From: AWTP1-13 sp039808585
GTDB lineage: Bacteria > Pseudomonadota > Alphaproteobacteria > Rhizobiales > Hyphomicrobiaceae
DNA: 7,347 nt
Assembly: GCA_039808585.1 (NCBI GenBank)
Contig: JBDHTJ010000212.1
Location: 1 to 7,347, forward strand
Direction: 5' to 3'
Shown: one piece after another, positions 1-5,755 of the stretch
How the letters are laid out: each line of letters opens with the position of its first letter
Numbering within the stretch: the stretch's first letter is position 1
The notes under the pieces: model-generated
Databases searched by the model: none
The model's input: only the letters and a program-made list of their open reading frames with translations
What the model was told of the DNA's origin: nothing
Made by a program: the position numbers and the translations under genes

Positions 1-1443
1 GGTAATGACACAATCGAAGGCGCAGCCGGCTCGGACACGATCGATGGTGGCGATGGCACGGACACCTTCCAGATAGGGTACAAAAACACTACCGCTGCAC
101 TCTCGGCACTGATCACAACGTCATCGACCGGAAACGGAACGATCGCTATCACAACGGCCACCGGCACGACCACGACAACCTATACCAGCATCGAGAAGAT
201 CGAGGCCTGGAACAACCTGGATCTATATCTGCGGGGCGGGGTGGGCGATGATATCATCTCACTAGGCTCCCACTCTTCCGGCATCGTCTCGCTCGATGGC
301 GGTGTGGGCAACGACAACCTATCCGCCAACACCGCCACACTGACAGGCATTGGTTGGTTCAATGGCGGCTCTGGTAACGACACCATCTATGGCAGCGCGG
401 GTGACGACGTTATCTTCGGTGGAGATGGCGTGGACTCGATCAACGGCGGCAATGGCAACAACACCATCGATGGCGGTCTCAATACGTCTGGCGGAGATAT
501 CTTGCGCGGCGGCACTGGAAACGACGTGTATGTCGTGTGGAATTCGGCCGACAACATTGCGTCAGATGGGGGCGGCACCGACCTTGTCCGCACCGTGCTC
601 TCGGCCTACACGCTCGGCAGCGGGCTCGAGAACCTCACCTACGTCAGCACCGCAGACGGCATCTCGGCCGGAACGGGACACTTCAAGGGCGTCGGCAATA
701 CGAGTGACAACATCATCACCGGCGGCACCGGGAACGACACCCTCGATGGCGGCAGCGGCAACGACACGCTCATCGGTGGTGCGGGCGCCGACAGCCTCAA
801 CGGCGGCACCGGCAACAACACCGTGTCCTACAGCAGCTCAACGCAGGGCGTTACCATCACGCTCTCCAGTGGCAGCGCCACGGGCTCCGGTGGCGACGCG
901 CAGGGCGACACGCTCGTCAATGTGCAGAACATCATCGGCTCCTCCAGCAGCGCCAACACGCTTACCGGCGACACGAACGCCAACGTCCTCACAGGCGGCT
1001 CGGCGGCCGACACGCTCACGGGCGGCGGCGGCGCCGATACCATCAATGCCGGCCTCGGCAACGACGTCATCATCATCAACACCGCAGACATCGCAGCAGC
1101 GACGGCGCGCATCGACGGTGGCGGCGGCACCGACAAGGTTTCCGTCTCAGGCGCAGGCTCGGTAACCGTCGCCAACCTGGTGGCCGCGCTCACGAACGTG
1201 GAACAACTCGACTTCACGCTGCCGAGCGCCGTCGCGAACCTGTCGTTCACGGGCGCGAGCCAACTCCAGTCGATCACCGGCGTCTCGTCGGGCAGCGCCG
1301 TGCTCAACGTCACCACCAACAGCGGCGATACCCTCACGGCGTTGAATTACGCCTATACCTACAGCAACGGCACGTCGCTGAGTTACATCTGGGAGGATGC
1401 CCAGCACAACGAGATCGCCCGCCTGGTCCACACCGCGGCATAG
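1..1443 (+). CDS. RTX-type calcium-binding repeat protein, C-terminal part (5' end outside window)
   Basis: The frame is open from base 1 to the TAG at 1441-1443, so this is the last 480 residues of a larger protein. It is rich in glycine, aspartate and asparagine and carries blocks of RTX nonapeptides of the form GGxGxDxLx (e.g. GGTGNDTLDGGSGNDTL). Residues about 170-213 hold the spacer often found between RTX blocks in large secreted proteins (GGTGNDVYVV, then GGGTDLVRT, then YTLGSGLENLTY). In this family the repeats bind Ca2+ and fold as parallel beta-rolls after type I secretion, and an uncleaved signal sits in the last roughly 60 residues. Here the last ~110 residues lack repeats and end in ARLVHTAA, consistent with such a tail. 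No catalytic domain is visible, so toxin, adhesin, protease or S-layer roles cannot be told apart. No ABC exporter, membrane-fusion gene or acyltransferase is in view. Confidence 0.9.
   Translation, partial: GNDTIEGAAGSDTIDGGDGTDTFQIGYKNTTAALSALITTSSTGNGTIAITTATGTTTTTYTSIEKIEAWNNLDLYLRGGVGDDIISLGSHSSGIVSLDGGVGNDNLSANTATLTGIGWFNGGSGNDTIYGSAGDDVIFGGDGVDSINGGNGNNTIDGGLNTSGGDILRGGTGNDVYVVWNSADNIASDGGGTDLVRTVLSAYTLGSGLENLTYVSTADGISAGTGHFKGVGNTSDNIITGGTGNDTLDGGSGNDTLIGGAGADSLNGGTGNNTVSYSSSTQGVTITLSSGSATGSGGDAQGDTLVNVQNIIGSSSSANTLTGDTNANVLTGGSAADTLTGGGGADTINAGLGNDVIIINTADIAAATARIDGGGGTDKVSVSGAGSVTVANLVAALTNVEQLDFTLPSAVANLSFTGASQLQSITGVSSGSAVLNVTTNSGDTLTALNYAYTYSNGTSLSYIWEDAQHNEIARLVHTAA
361..477 (+). 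repeat. RTX nonapeptide block
   Basis: About four consecutive nine-residue units starting NGGSGNDTIYG and ending NNTIDGG. Each has the Gly-Gly-x-Gly-x-Asp pattern whose aspartates ligate Ca2+ in beta-rolls. One unit is degenerate (GSAGDDVIF). Confidence 0.85.
721..825 (+). repeat. RTX nonapeptide block
   Basis: Four near-perfect tandem units (GGTGNDTLD, GGSGNDTLI, GGAGADSLN, GGTGNNTVS), the most regular repeat block in the visible part of the protein. The last two units have lost one of the usual Asn-Asp pair. Confidence 0.9.
961..1077 (+). repeat. RTX block, degenerate
   Basis: Units LTGDTNANV, LTGGSAADT, LTGGGGADT and INAGLGNDV. The phase is kept but several calcium-ligand positions differ from the consensus. 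This is the last repeat block before the non-repetitive C-terminal tail. Confidence 0.75.
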
Positions 1444-1482
1444 CCGAAGCATTATCCCGTGCCGGCTCCACATTTTGCGACA

Positions 1483-1500
1483 CATTCACACAACTGTCAC
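1483..1500 (+). promoter_or_regulatory. Pho-box-like site before the partner-switching operon
   Basis: The 18 bases CATTCACACAACTGTCAC resemble two direct 7-bp half-sites separated by 4 bp, as in the E. coli-type Pho box (CTGTCAT, A-W-A-W, CTGTCAY). By hand count the second half matches 7/7, the spacer 3/4 and the first half 4/7, or 5/7 if C is accepted at its last position. It lies 46 bp before the ATG at 1547. No good -10 element follows; TAGGTG at 1511-1516 is the nearest at the expected distance. A PhoB-like regulator is encoded 3.5 kb away. This was found by eye and no matrix score was computed. Confidence 0.4.
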
Positions 1501-1546
1501 ATAAGGTGTCTAGGTGAAATTGGCGGAGCAATGGCCGAGGCGGAAA

Positions 1547-1885
1547 ATGCAATTGACGATCGAAGAACTTCCGGGCGGAATCAGCAAGGCGATCCTGGCG
1601 GGCCGCATGGATATCGAAGGTGCCGCCGCTGTGGACATGAAACTCAATGTCCTCGCCGGAGCCGCGAACAAGCTGGTGCTTGATCTTTCGGGCGTATCGT
1701 TCCTGGCCTCGATGGGATTGCGAACCATCATGGTATGCGCACGCGCGCAAGCCTCTAAGGGACGCAAGATGGCCATCGGCGGCGCACAGCCCAACGTCGA
1801 AAAGGTGCTGCGGTCGAGCGGCGTAGATGAAATCGTTCCGCTCTATCCGACGGCAGCCGAAGCAGTCGCAGCCCTAGCAGCCTGA
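1547..1885 (+). CDS. STAS-domain anti-sigma factor antagonist (RsbV/SpoIIAA-like)
   Basis: A 112-residue single-domain STAS protein. In this family it binds the partner anti-sigma kinase when unphosphorylated, and phosphorylation of one serine turns the binding off. The core VLDLSGVSFLASMGLR (residues 44-59) matches the strand-loop-helix carrying the phosphorylated serine. Where SpoIIAA has Asp-Ser-Ser-Gly this protein has Ala-Ser-Met-Gly, so the phosphoacceptor position is kept as Ser55. The ATG at 1547 is preferred because GAGG at 1537-1540 lies 6 nt upstream and STAS domains begin this close to the N-terminus. An in-frame GTG at 1514, with AAGG 7 nt upstream, would add 11 residues (MKLAEQWPRRK) and cannot be excluded. 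The stop overlaps the next start as TGATG, implying translational coupling. Its size and context fit a cytoplasmic switch protein. Confidence 0.88.
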   Translation: MQLTIEELPGGISKAILAGRMDIEGAAAVDMKLNVLAGAANKLVLDLSGVSFLASMGLRTIMVCARAQASKGRKMAIGGAQPNVEKVLRSSGVDEIVPLYPTAAEAVAALAA

Positions 1886-2301
1886 TGGATGCAACCCTGC
1901 GTTCCGCGCCAATAATCGAGTATACGGTGGGCGAGACGCTCGCCGACATCGACCCGCTGATTGCAAAGGTCAACGCGGACGCGGCTGCAGCAGGCGTTAA
2001 CGACGACGATCGCTACGCTGTTCAGGTATGCCTTGAGGAGGTCATCGCAAACCTCGTGCTGCACGGCGTGCCGCGCGCCGCTGGCAAAGCCATCAACGTC
2101 GTGTTTTCTGTCCGCGACGGCAGACCAGCACTCCTGATATCGGATGGCTGCCAGCCATACGACTCCACCCCGCCTCCCGAGCAACCGAATCCCGATCCGG
2201 CCCGTATCGGCGGCAAGGGCATTCGCCTGCTGCATGCCTTCACGCGAGACATGCGCTATTGGAGCGAAGGGCCGCGCAACTTCCTGGAACTCCACTTTTG
2301 A
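1885..2301 (+). CDS. HATPase serine kinase / anti-sigma factor (RsbW/SpoIIAB-like)
   Basis: A 138-residue GHKL-fold protein of the HATPase_c_2 type. Such kinases phosphorylate the STAS partner at serine and sequester a sigma factor or another target when the STAS protein is phosphorylated. The N-box is CLEEVIANLVLHG (residues 49-61), with Glu52 and Asn56 at the catalytic and Mg2+ positions. The adenine-binding motif reads ISDGCQPYD (85-93): aligned without gaps to the usual DDGxPFD form it keeps Asp87 but has Cys89 in place of glycine. The ATP-lid motif is IGGKGIRLLHAF (108-119). It starts inside the stop of the STAS gene (TGATG) and has no clear Shine-Dalgarno of its own. Its stop overlaps the TTG start of the phosphatase gene. 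No sigma factor is visible beside it, so the sequestered partner is unknown. Confidence 0.87.
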   Translation: MDATLRSAPIIEYTVGETLADIDPLIAKVNADAAAAGVNDDDRYAVQVCLEEVIANLVLHGVPRAAGKAINVVFSVRDGRPALLISDGCQPYDSTPPPEQPNPDPARIGGKGIRLLHAFTRDMRYWSEGPRNFLELHF

Positions 2302-3656
2302 AACGCATTCTCGAAAGATTACTGTCGGGGGCAGGTGCGCCCGACCACGCACCTCTTGGCAATGCCGCGTTGCTGATCAAAAGCATTCCGGCATTCGCGA
2401 CACTCCAAGACGCCGTCGTAGCCCAGATCCTTGAAGCCAGCCAATCCGCGGCTTATGCCCCCGGCGCACGCATCGTGCAGCAAGGCGACCCCAGCTTCGA
2501 TGCCTTGGTGCTCCTGTCGGGACAGGTTCGCATCCTGAACGAGAATACTCACGGCCAGACCTTGCTGGCGACGACGCAGGGGCCGGCACTGCTGGGAGAG
2601 ATCGGCGCGCTGGCCCATTTGCCGCGCACCGCGACCATCGTCGCAGACAGTGATGCGCAGGTTCTCAGGCTGCCGCGTGAGGCACTGCTCGCCATCTGCC
2701 GGCAAGTGCCGGAGATATTCATCTCTGTCGTCGCCAGGCTCGGGCAGCACATCCAGGGCGTGAATAGCGCACTTGGACTTTATGCCGGCAGCCTCGCAGC
2801 GCTGGAGCGGGAAGACGTCGACCCCGAAAGCCTTCTGCACGAGTTGCAGAACCCGAACGAGGCCATGCGCGACTTCGCGGCAGCCTTCCAGCACCTCGCA
2901 CGCCATGTCGCGTCCGAGCGCCGCAAGCGCAAAGAGATGGCGAGCGCTGCGCTGATCCAGCAGGCGATGTTGCCGCAGACGCTGGAAAACCTCGACCCGC
3001 TGCGGCGCTGCATCGTTCAAGGCGAGATGAGGCCTGCACGCGACGTGGGTGGCGACTTCTACGACGCGTTCATGCTGGACGAGAACCGCCTCGCGCTTCT
3101 CATCGGTGATGTCTGCGGCAAGGGCGTCCCGGCGAGCCTTTTTATGTCCTTCTCAGTGACGGCGCTGCGGCTCGTCGCGCGGCAAGAACCCGATATCGCC
3201 GCAGTGCTTCGGCGGGCGAACGCCTTGCTCTACGAACAGAACGCAATGTCCATGTTCGCCACGGTGTTCTACGCCGTTCTCGACCTGTCGACGAACAAGC
3301 TGGACTACGGCACCTGCGGACACAACCCACCCCTTTTGGTGCACCGCAATGGCGAGACGCAGTTCCTCGAGGGCGGCGGCACGCCGCTCGGCATTCTGCC
3401 AGAGCGAAAGGCGGTCGCGCACAGCGTGCAACTCCACGCGGGAGATTGCCTGTTGCTCTACACGGACGGCATCCCGGAAAGCAGCGATCGTGCCGGAGTG
3501 GAATACGGAGAGCCGCGCCTAGAAGCGGCGCTGAGGCGGGCGATAGCCCTGGCCGATGCGCACATTCCCAAATTCGTAGCCGACGACGTGGCTGCCTTCG
3601 CGCAGGGACAAGAGCCGTTCGACGACATCACTGCGGTTGCCGTGCGGCTGCACTGA
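2298..3656 (+). CDS. PP2C-type serine phosphatase (RsbU/SpoIIE-like) with N-terminal cNMP-binding domain
   Basis: A 452-residue protein with three parts. Residues about 27-137 are a cyclic-nucleotide-binding (CAP_ED) domain: the phosphate-binding cassette GEIGALAHLPRTATIVA (100-116) keeps Glu101 and Arg110, spaced as in PKA regulatory subunits. Residues about 150-232 are a charged helical linker ending in ALIQQAMLPQTL, typical of RsbU-like proteins. Residues about 233-452 are a PPM/SpoIIE phosphatase with RPARDVGGDFYD (Asp253), GDVCGKGVPAS (Asp271), GHNPPLL, YTDGIPES (Asp390) and DDITAVAV (Asp442/443), so the metal-binding aspartates are intact. Its expected role is to dephosphorylate the STAS protein, with the N-terminal domain as sensor. 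The TTG at 2298 is preferred: it overlaps the previous stop (TTGA) and gives MKRILERL. A TTG at 2259 would overlap the kinase gene by 43 bp. It is the last gene of the operon, ending 10 bp before the convergent glycosyltransferase. Confidence 0.9.
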   Translation: MKRILERLLSGAGAPDHAPLGNAALLIKSIPAFATLQDAVVAQILEASQSAAYAPGARIVQQGDPSFDALVLLSGQVRILNENTHGQTLLATTQGPALLGEIGALAHLPRTATIVADSDAQVLRLPREALLAICRQVPEIFISVVARLGQHIQGVNSALGLYAGSLAALEREDVDPESLLHELQNPNEAMRDFAAAFQHLARHVASERRKRKEMASAALIQQAMLPQTLENLDPLRRCIVQGEMRPARDVGGDFYDAFMLDENRLALLIGDVCGKGVPASLFMSFSVTALRLVARQEPDIAAVLRRANALLYEQNAMSMFATVFYAVLDLSTNKLDYGTCGHNPPLLVHRNGETQFLEGGGTPLGILPERKAVAHSVQLHAGDCLLLYTDGIPESSDRAGVEYGEPRLEAALRRAIALADAHIPKFVADDVAAFAQGQEPFDDITAVAVRLH

Positions 3657-3666
3657 GTTCTATTCC

Positions 3667-4803
3667 TCACGCAGAGGATGAAACCGGTTCGTCGCTCTCC
3701 GGTGAGATCTCGTTACCGCGCCATATGAAGCTGTTGATGAACCAGGCCTGCAGCCAAAGCGCGGGCAACATAATGTCCCGCAGCAAACCCGCGAAAGGGG
3801 AGCGCCAGGAATGGTGCCAACCGCAGGCACGCGCCAATGCCCATTCGGCGCCATACCAAAGCACCGCGACTGATGCCGCCGCAGATAGGGGTGAAACATC
3901 GACAGCCGCAGCAAGCACCGCCGCGCACACCATGGGCATGAGGCCGCTGGTCAAAACCTCCGGCAGAAACACGGCCGGAAAGGTCATGCGGCGCAGCCGC
4001 GCCCAGCGCGCCTGCCGATCCCAGACCTGCTGCAGGCGCCTGCGGCCTAGCGGCTGCATGAACGGGCCGTCTACCAGGCGCGCCTTGAGCCCCATGCCTC
4101 GAACAAGCTTGGTTGCGGCAGCGTCCTCGGCCACCTCCGCGCCCAAGGCTGCGAGGCCGCCCGCCGCTTCCAGGTCAGCACGACGAAACAGCATGGTCTT
4201 GCCTTGCGCAAAGCCGAGGCCGATCGTGTCCGAAGCGTATTGCCAACGCGCCTGATAGGTATTCAGAAAAGCGCACTCGACCTCGCCCCAGAAGCCATGC
4301 GGCCTGTCTCCGATCGGCGGGGCGCAGATGACGCCGGTTCCAGGTTTCCATGCTGCGAGCAACCGCTGAACATAGTCGGGCGGCATGTCGACATTGCTGT
4401 CGGCCATCACAACCCAATCTGTCTCGACGTGCGGCCAGCCCTTCAGGAGATTGTTGAGTTTCGGGTTTGCACTCTGCGGCGTCCGGCCGATTAGAAGACG
4501 CGCGTCGCTGCCTGGATGTTTCTCGATCAGCCGGCGAACGAGCGCTGCAGCAGGATCGTCCCCGCGGTCACAGCAGAAGACAAGCCTGAGGTTGGGGTAA
4601 TCCAACCGGAATGTCGAGGCGAGCGTGCGTTCGTCGTAGGGCTCCACGCCGCAAACGGGTCGCAGGATCGTTACGTGCGGCGCTGCTGCTGGCGGCTGCA
4701 ACTGGCCTCTTCTGGGCCAGCACCTCTTCATCGCAATCAGCGTGCTGCCGAGGTGCGCACCGAGCGTCGTAACGAGTAGCGAGGCTGCCGCGGCTTCGAG
4801 CAT
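3667..4803 (-). CDS. Membrane GT2/GT21 glycosyltransferase, ceramide glucosyltransferase / HpnI type
   Basis: A 378-residue processive-type family 2 glycosyltransferase. Enzymes of this group move a sugar from a UDP-sugar to a membrane lipid: glucose to ceramide, or N-acetylglucosamine to bacteriohopanetetrol for HpnI. Residues 5-24 form an N-terminal hydrophobic segment. The catalytic core has VTILRPVCGVEP (44-55), CCDRGDDP (77-84), the DxD-region MADSNVD (Asp135), EDAAATK (Asp227) and the (Q/R)xxRW motif RQARW (263-267). Two or three hydrophobic segments follow (about 280-360), ending in a short acidic tail. The ATG at 4803 is chosen because GGGAGGA lies 7 nt upstream. An in-frame ATG at 4908 would add 35 residues but has no ribosome site. 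The gene is divergent from phoB across 248 bp and convergent with the phosphatase gene. Acceptor lipid is uncertain: no ceramide or hopanoid synthesis gene is in view. Confidence 0.85.
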   Translation of the reverse strand: MLEAAAASLLVTTLGAHLGSTLIAMKRCWPRRGQLQPPAAAPHVTILRPVCGVEPYDERTLASTFRLDYPNLRLVFCCDRGDDPAAALVRRLIEKHPGSDARLLIGRTPQSANPKLNNLLKGWPHVETDWVVMADSNVDMPPDYVQRLLAAWKPGTGVICAPPIGDRPHGFWGEVECAFLNTYQARWQYASDTIGLGFAQGKTMLFRRADLEAAGGLAALGAEVAEDAAATKLVRGMGLKARLVDGPFMQPLGRRRLQQVWDRQARWARLRRMTFPAVFLPEVLTSGLMPMVCAAVLAAAVDVSPLSAAASVAVLWYGAEWALARACGWHHSWRSPFAGLLRDIMLPALWLQAWFINSFIWRGNEISPESDEPVSSSA

Positions 4804-4809
4804 GGTCGA

Positions 4810-4816
4810 TCCTCCC
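4810..4816 (-). promoter_or_regulatory. Strong Shine-Dalgarno for the glycosyltransferase
   Basis: The minus strand reads GGGAGGA, a near-perfect complement to the 16S 3' end, 7 nt before the ATG at 4803-4801. It fixes that start over the in-frame ATG at 4908. Confidence 0.85.
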
Positions 4817-4826
4817 GTATCCGGGA

Positions 4827-4846
4827 AACCGAACGGCAATTCGGTT
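4827..4846. repeat. Perfect 7-bp inverted repeat in the glycosyltransferase leader
   Basis: AACCGAA (4827-4833) and TTCGGTT (4840-4846) are exact reverse complements around a 6-nt centre. The repeat lies 24-43 bp before the glycosyltransferase start, overlapping the Pho-box-like site by three bases. It could be a dimeric-regulator operator or an RNA hairpin in the 5' leader. Confidence 0.5.
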
Positions 4847-4861
4847 ACGGGCTGATGACAG
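4844..4861 (-). promoter_or_regulatory. Pho-box-like site before the glycosyltransferase
   Basis: The minus strand reads CTGTCATCAGCCCGTAAC. The first half-site is a perfect CTGTCAT, the second (CCGTAAC) matches 5/7, and the spacer is poor (1/4), giving 13/18 by hand count. It is oriented toward the glycosyltransferase and lies 40 bp from its ATG. A second lone half-site, TTGTCAT, is on the plus strand at 4902-4908 facing phoB, with no good partner repeat. Detected by eye only. Confidence 0.35.
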
Positions 4862-5051
4862 TTGAATGCGCGGATGCATGGGGAGCGGTGCTTTTTTTCG
4901 TTTGTCATAAGAGCTTTGCAGAGATGCGGTCTGATCGCCTTAATCGCGAGTCCGATTTGTGCCGGGCGTGAAGACGCATCGCCGGGGACCGCGGCAAAAA
5001 GCTGAAATCGAGAGCTCGTCTCAAAATGCGAGCGGCGCGAGAGGTTCCCGC

Positions 5052-5735
5052 ATGCCCATTCAAGTGATGATCGTGGAGGACGAGCAGGCACTTCTCGAGC
5101 TGTTGCGCTATAATTTCGAGAAGAGCGGCTACCGGGTCGAAACGGTAACGCAAGGCGACACCGCCGAGGAACGCCTTAAGGAGACCTTGCCCGATCTGCT
5201 CATTCTGGACTGGATGCTGCCCGGCCTTTCCGGCATCGAGTTGTGCCGTCGGCTGCGCCAGAAGCCGCGCACGCAGAGCCTGCCGCTCATCATGCTCACG
5301 GCCCGTCGTGATGAGGCGGATCGCCTGCGCGGCTTCGAGAACGGTGCCGACGACTACGTCGTGAAGCCTTTCTCGCTGTCGGAACTCATGGCGAGGGCGA
5401 ACGCGCTGCTGAACCGCGTCAGCCCGACACTCGTCAGCGACGTGGTTCGCGTGGGCGACATCGAACTCAACCGGCGCGCCATGTCGGTTACCCGCCAGGG
5501 CAAGGCGGTGCATCTTGGCGCCACGGACTATCGCCTCCTCGAGTTCCTGATGCGCGCGCCGGGCCGCGTCTTCACACGCGAGCAGCTCCTCGATGGCGTC
5601 TGGGGTGGCGAAGCCGAGATCGACGATCGTACCGTCGATGTCCACATCGGGCGCTTGCGCAAGGCACTGCTGAAGGACTGCGACGCCGATCCCATTCGCA
5701 CGGTCCGCAGCAGCGGTTACAGCCTCAACACCTAA
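5052..5735 (+). CDS. phoB: PhoB-like OmpR-family response regulator
   Basis: A 227-residue two-domain regulator; E. coli PhoB has 229. The receiver domain (about 4-120) has the acidic pair Glu9-Asp10, phosphoacceptor Asp53 (LILDWMLPG), Thr83 (MLTAR) and Lys105 (VVKPF). The winged-helix domain (about 130-226) carries a recognition-helix segment DDRTVDVHIGRLRKAL (191-206) very close to that of PhoB, which normally binds direct CTGTCAT repeats and activates phosphate-starvation genes when phosphorylated by PhoR. The ATG at 5052 is chosen because GAGAGG at 5039-5044 lies 7 nt upstream and the receiver begins immediately (MPIQVMIVEDE). No phoR, pst or phoU gene is adjacent, unusual for phoB. It may be the sole PhoB or a paralogue. 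Its stop codon lies in a hairpin shared with psd. Confidence 0.88.
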   Translation: MPIQVMIVEDEQALLELLRYNFEKSGYRVETVTQGDTAEERLKETLPDLLILDWMLPGLSGIELCRRLRQKPRTQSLPLIMLTARRDEADRLRGFENGADDYVVKPFSLSELMARANALLNRVSPTLVSDVVRVGDIELNRRAMSVTRQGKAVHLGATDYRLLEFLMRAPGRVFTREQLLDGVWGGEAEIDDRTVDVHIGRLRKALLKDCDADPIRTVRSSGYSLNT

Positions 5736-5755
5736 AAGGGGGGCCACCCTTTAGG
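5731..5755. terminator. Hairpin covering both convergent stop codons (phoB/psd)
   Basis: The arms CCTAAAAGGG (5731-5740) and CCCTTTAGG (5747-5755) pair over nine base pairs with one bulged A and a loop of GGGCCA. The TAA of phoB (5733-5735) and the TAA of psd (5753-5751) both lie in the stem. Neither side is followed by a T run, so factor-independent termination is doubtful. It may instead protect the 3' ends or be a weak bidirectional terminator. Confidence 0.45.

Larger units (their letters stand above)
4804..5051. other. Divergent intergenic region between glycosyltransferase and phoB
   Basis: This 248-bp region must hold the promoters of both divergent genes. It contains the Shine-Dalgarno, inverted repeat and Pho-box-like site listed separately, a seven-T run at 4892-4898, and the phoB ribosome site GAGAGG at 5039-5044. 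I could not identify a convincing -35/-10 pair for either direction. Reading frames do continue through parts of it, but none has a ribosome site or recognisable product. Confidence 0.6.

Noticed and set aside
1..1077. Tandem DNA repeats in the RTX region as a possible CRISPR or satellite array
   Set aside because: The periodicity is 27 bp in codon phase and encodes RTX nonapeptides; unit sequences diverge and there are no spacers.
350..1165. 271-codon plus-strand frame inside the RTX gene
   Set aside because: This is the +1 shift of a Gly/Asp/Asn/Thr repeat gene and yields Ala/Arg/Ser/Thr low-complexity sequence. The repeats exist only in the RTX frame.
1475..1503. Sigma-70-like promoter TTGCGA / 17 bp / CACATA before the STAS gene
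   Set aside because: The -35 is fair, but the -10 matches at too few positions. It is not distinguishable from chance.
3664..3678. Small inverted repeat TCCTC-acgca-GAGGA between the phosphatase and glycosyltransferase stops
   Set aside because: The stem is only 5 bp and lies mostly in the glycosyltransferase coding end, with no T run. It is too weak to call a terminator.
3446..4255. 269-codon open frame on the plus strand opposite the glycosyltransferase
   Set aside because: It overlaps the end of the phosphatase and lies antisense to a gene with clear catalytic motifs. Its product is low-complexity Arg/Ser/Ala with no motif, as expected of a GC-rich antisense frame.
4803..4908. Extended glycosyltransferase start at the ATG at 4908
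   Set aside because: It is in frame but has no ribosome site, and the extra 35 residues are not hydrophobic or motif-like. The ATG at 4803 has GGGAGGA at ideal spacing.
4905..5747. 280-codon open frame on the minus strand opposite phoB
   Set aside because: It is fully antisense to a well-supported response regulator. The composition is typical of a shadow frame and no domain is recognisable.
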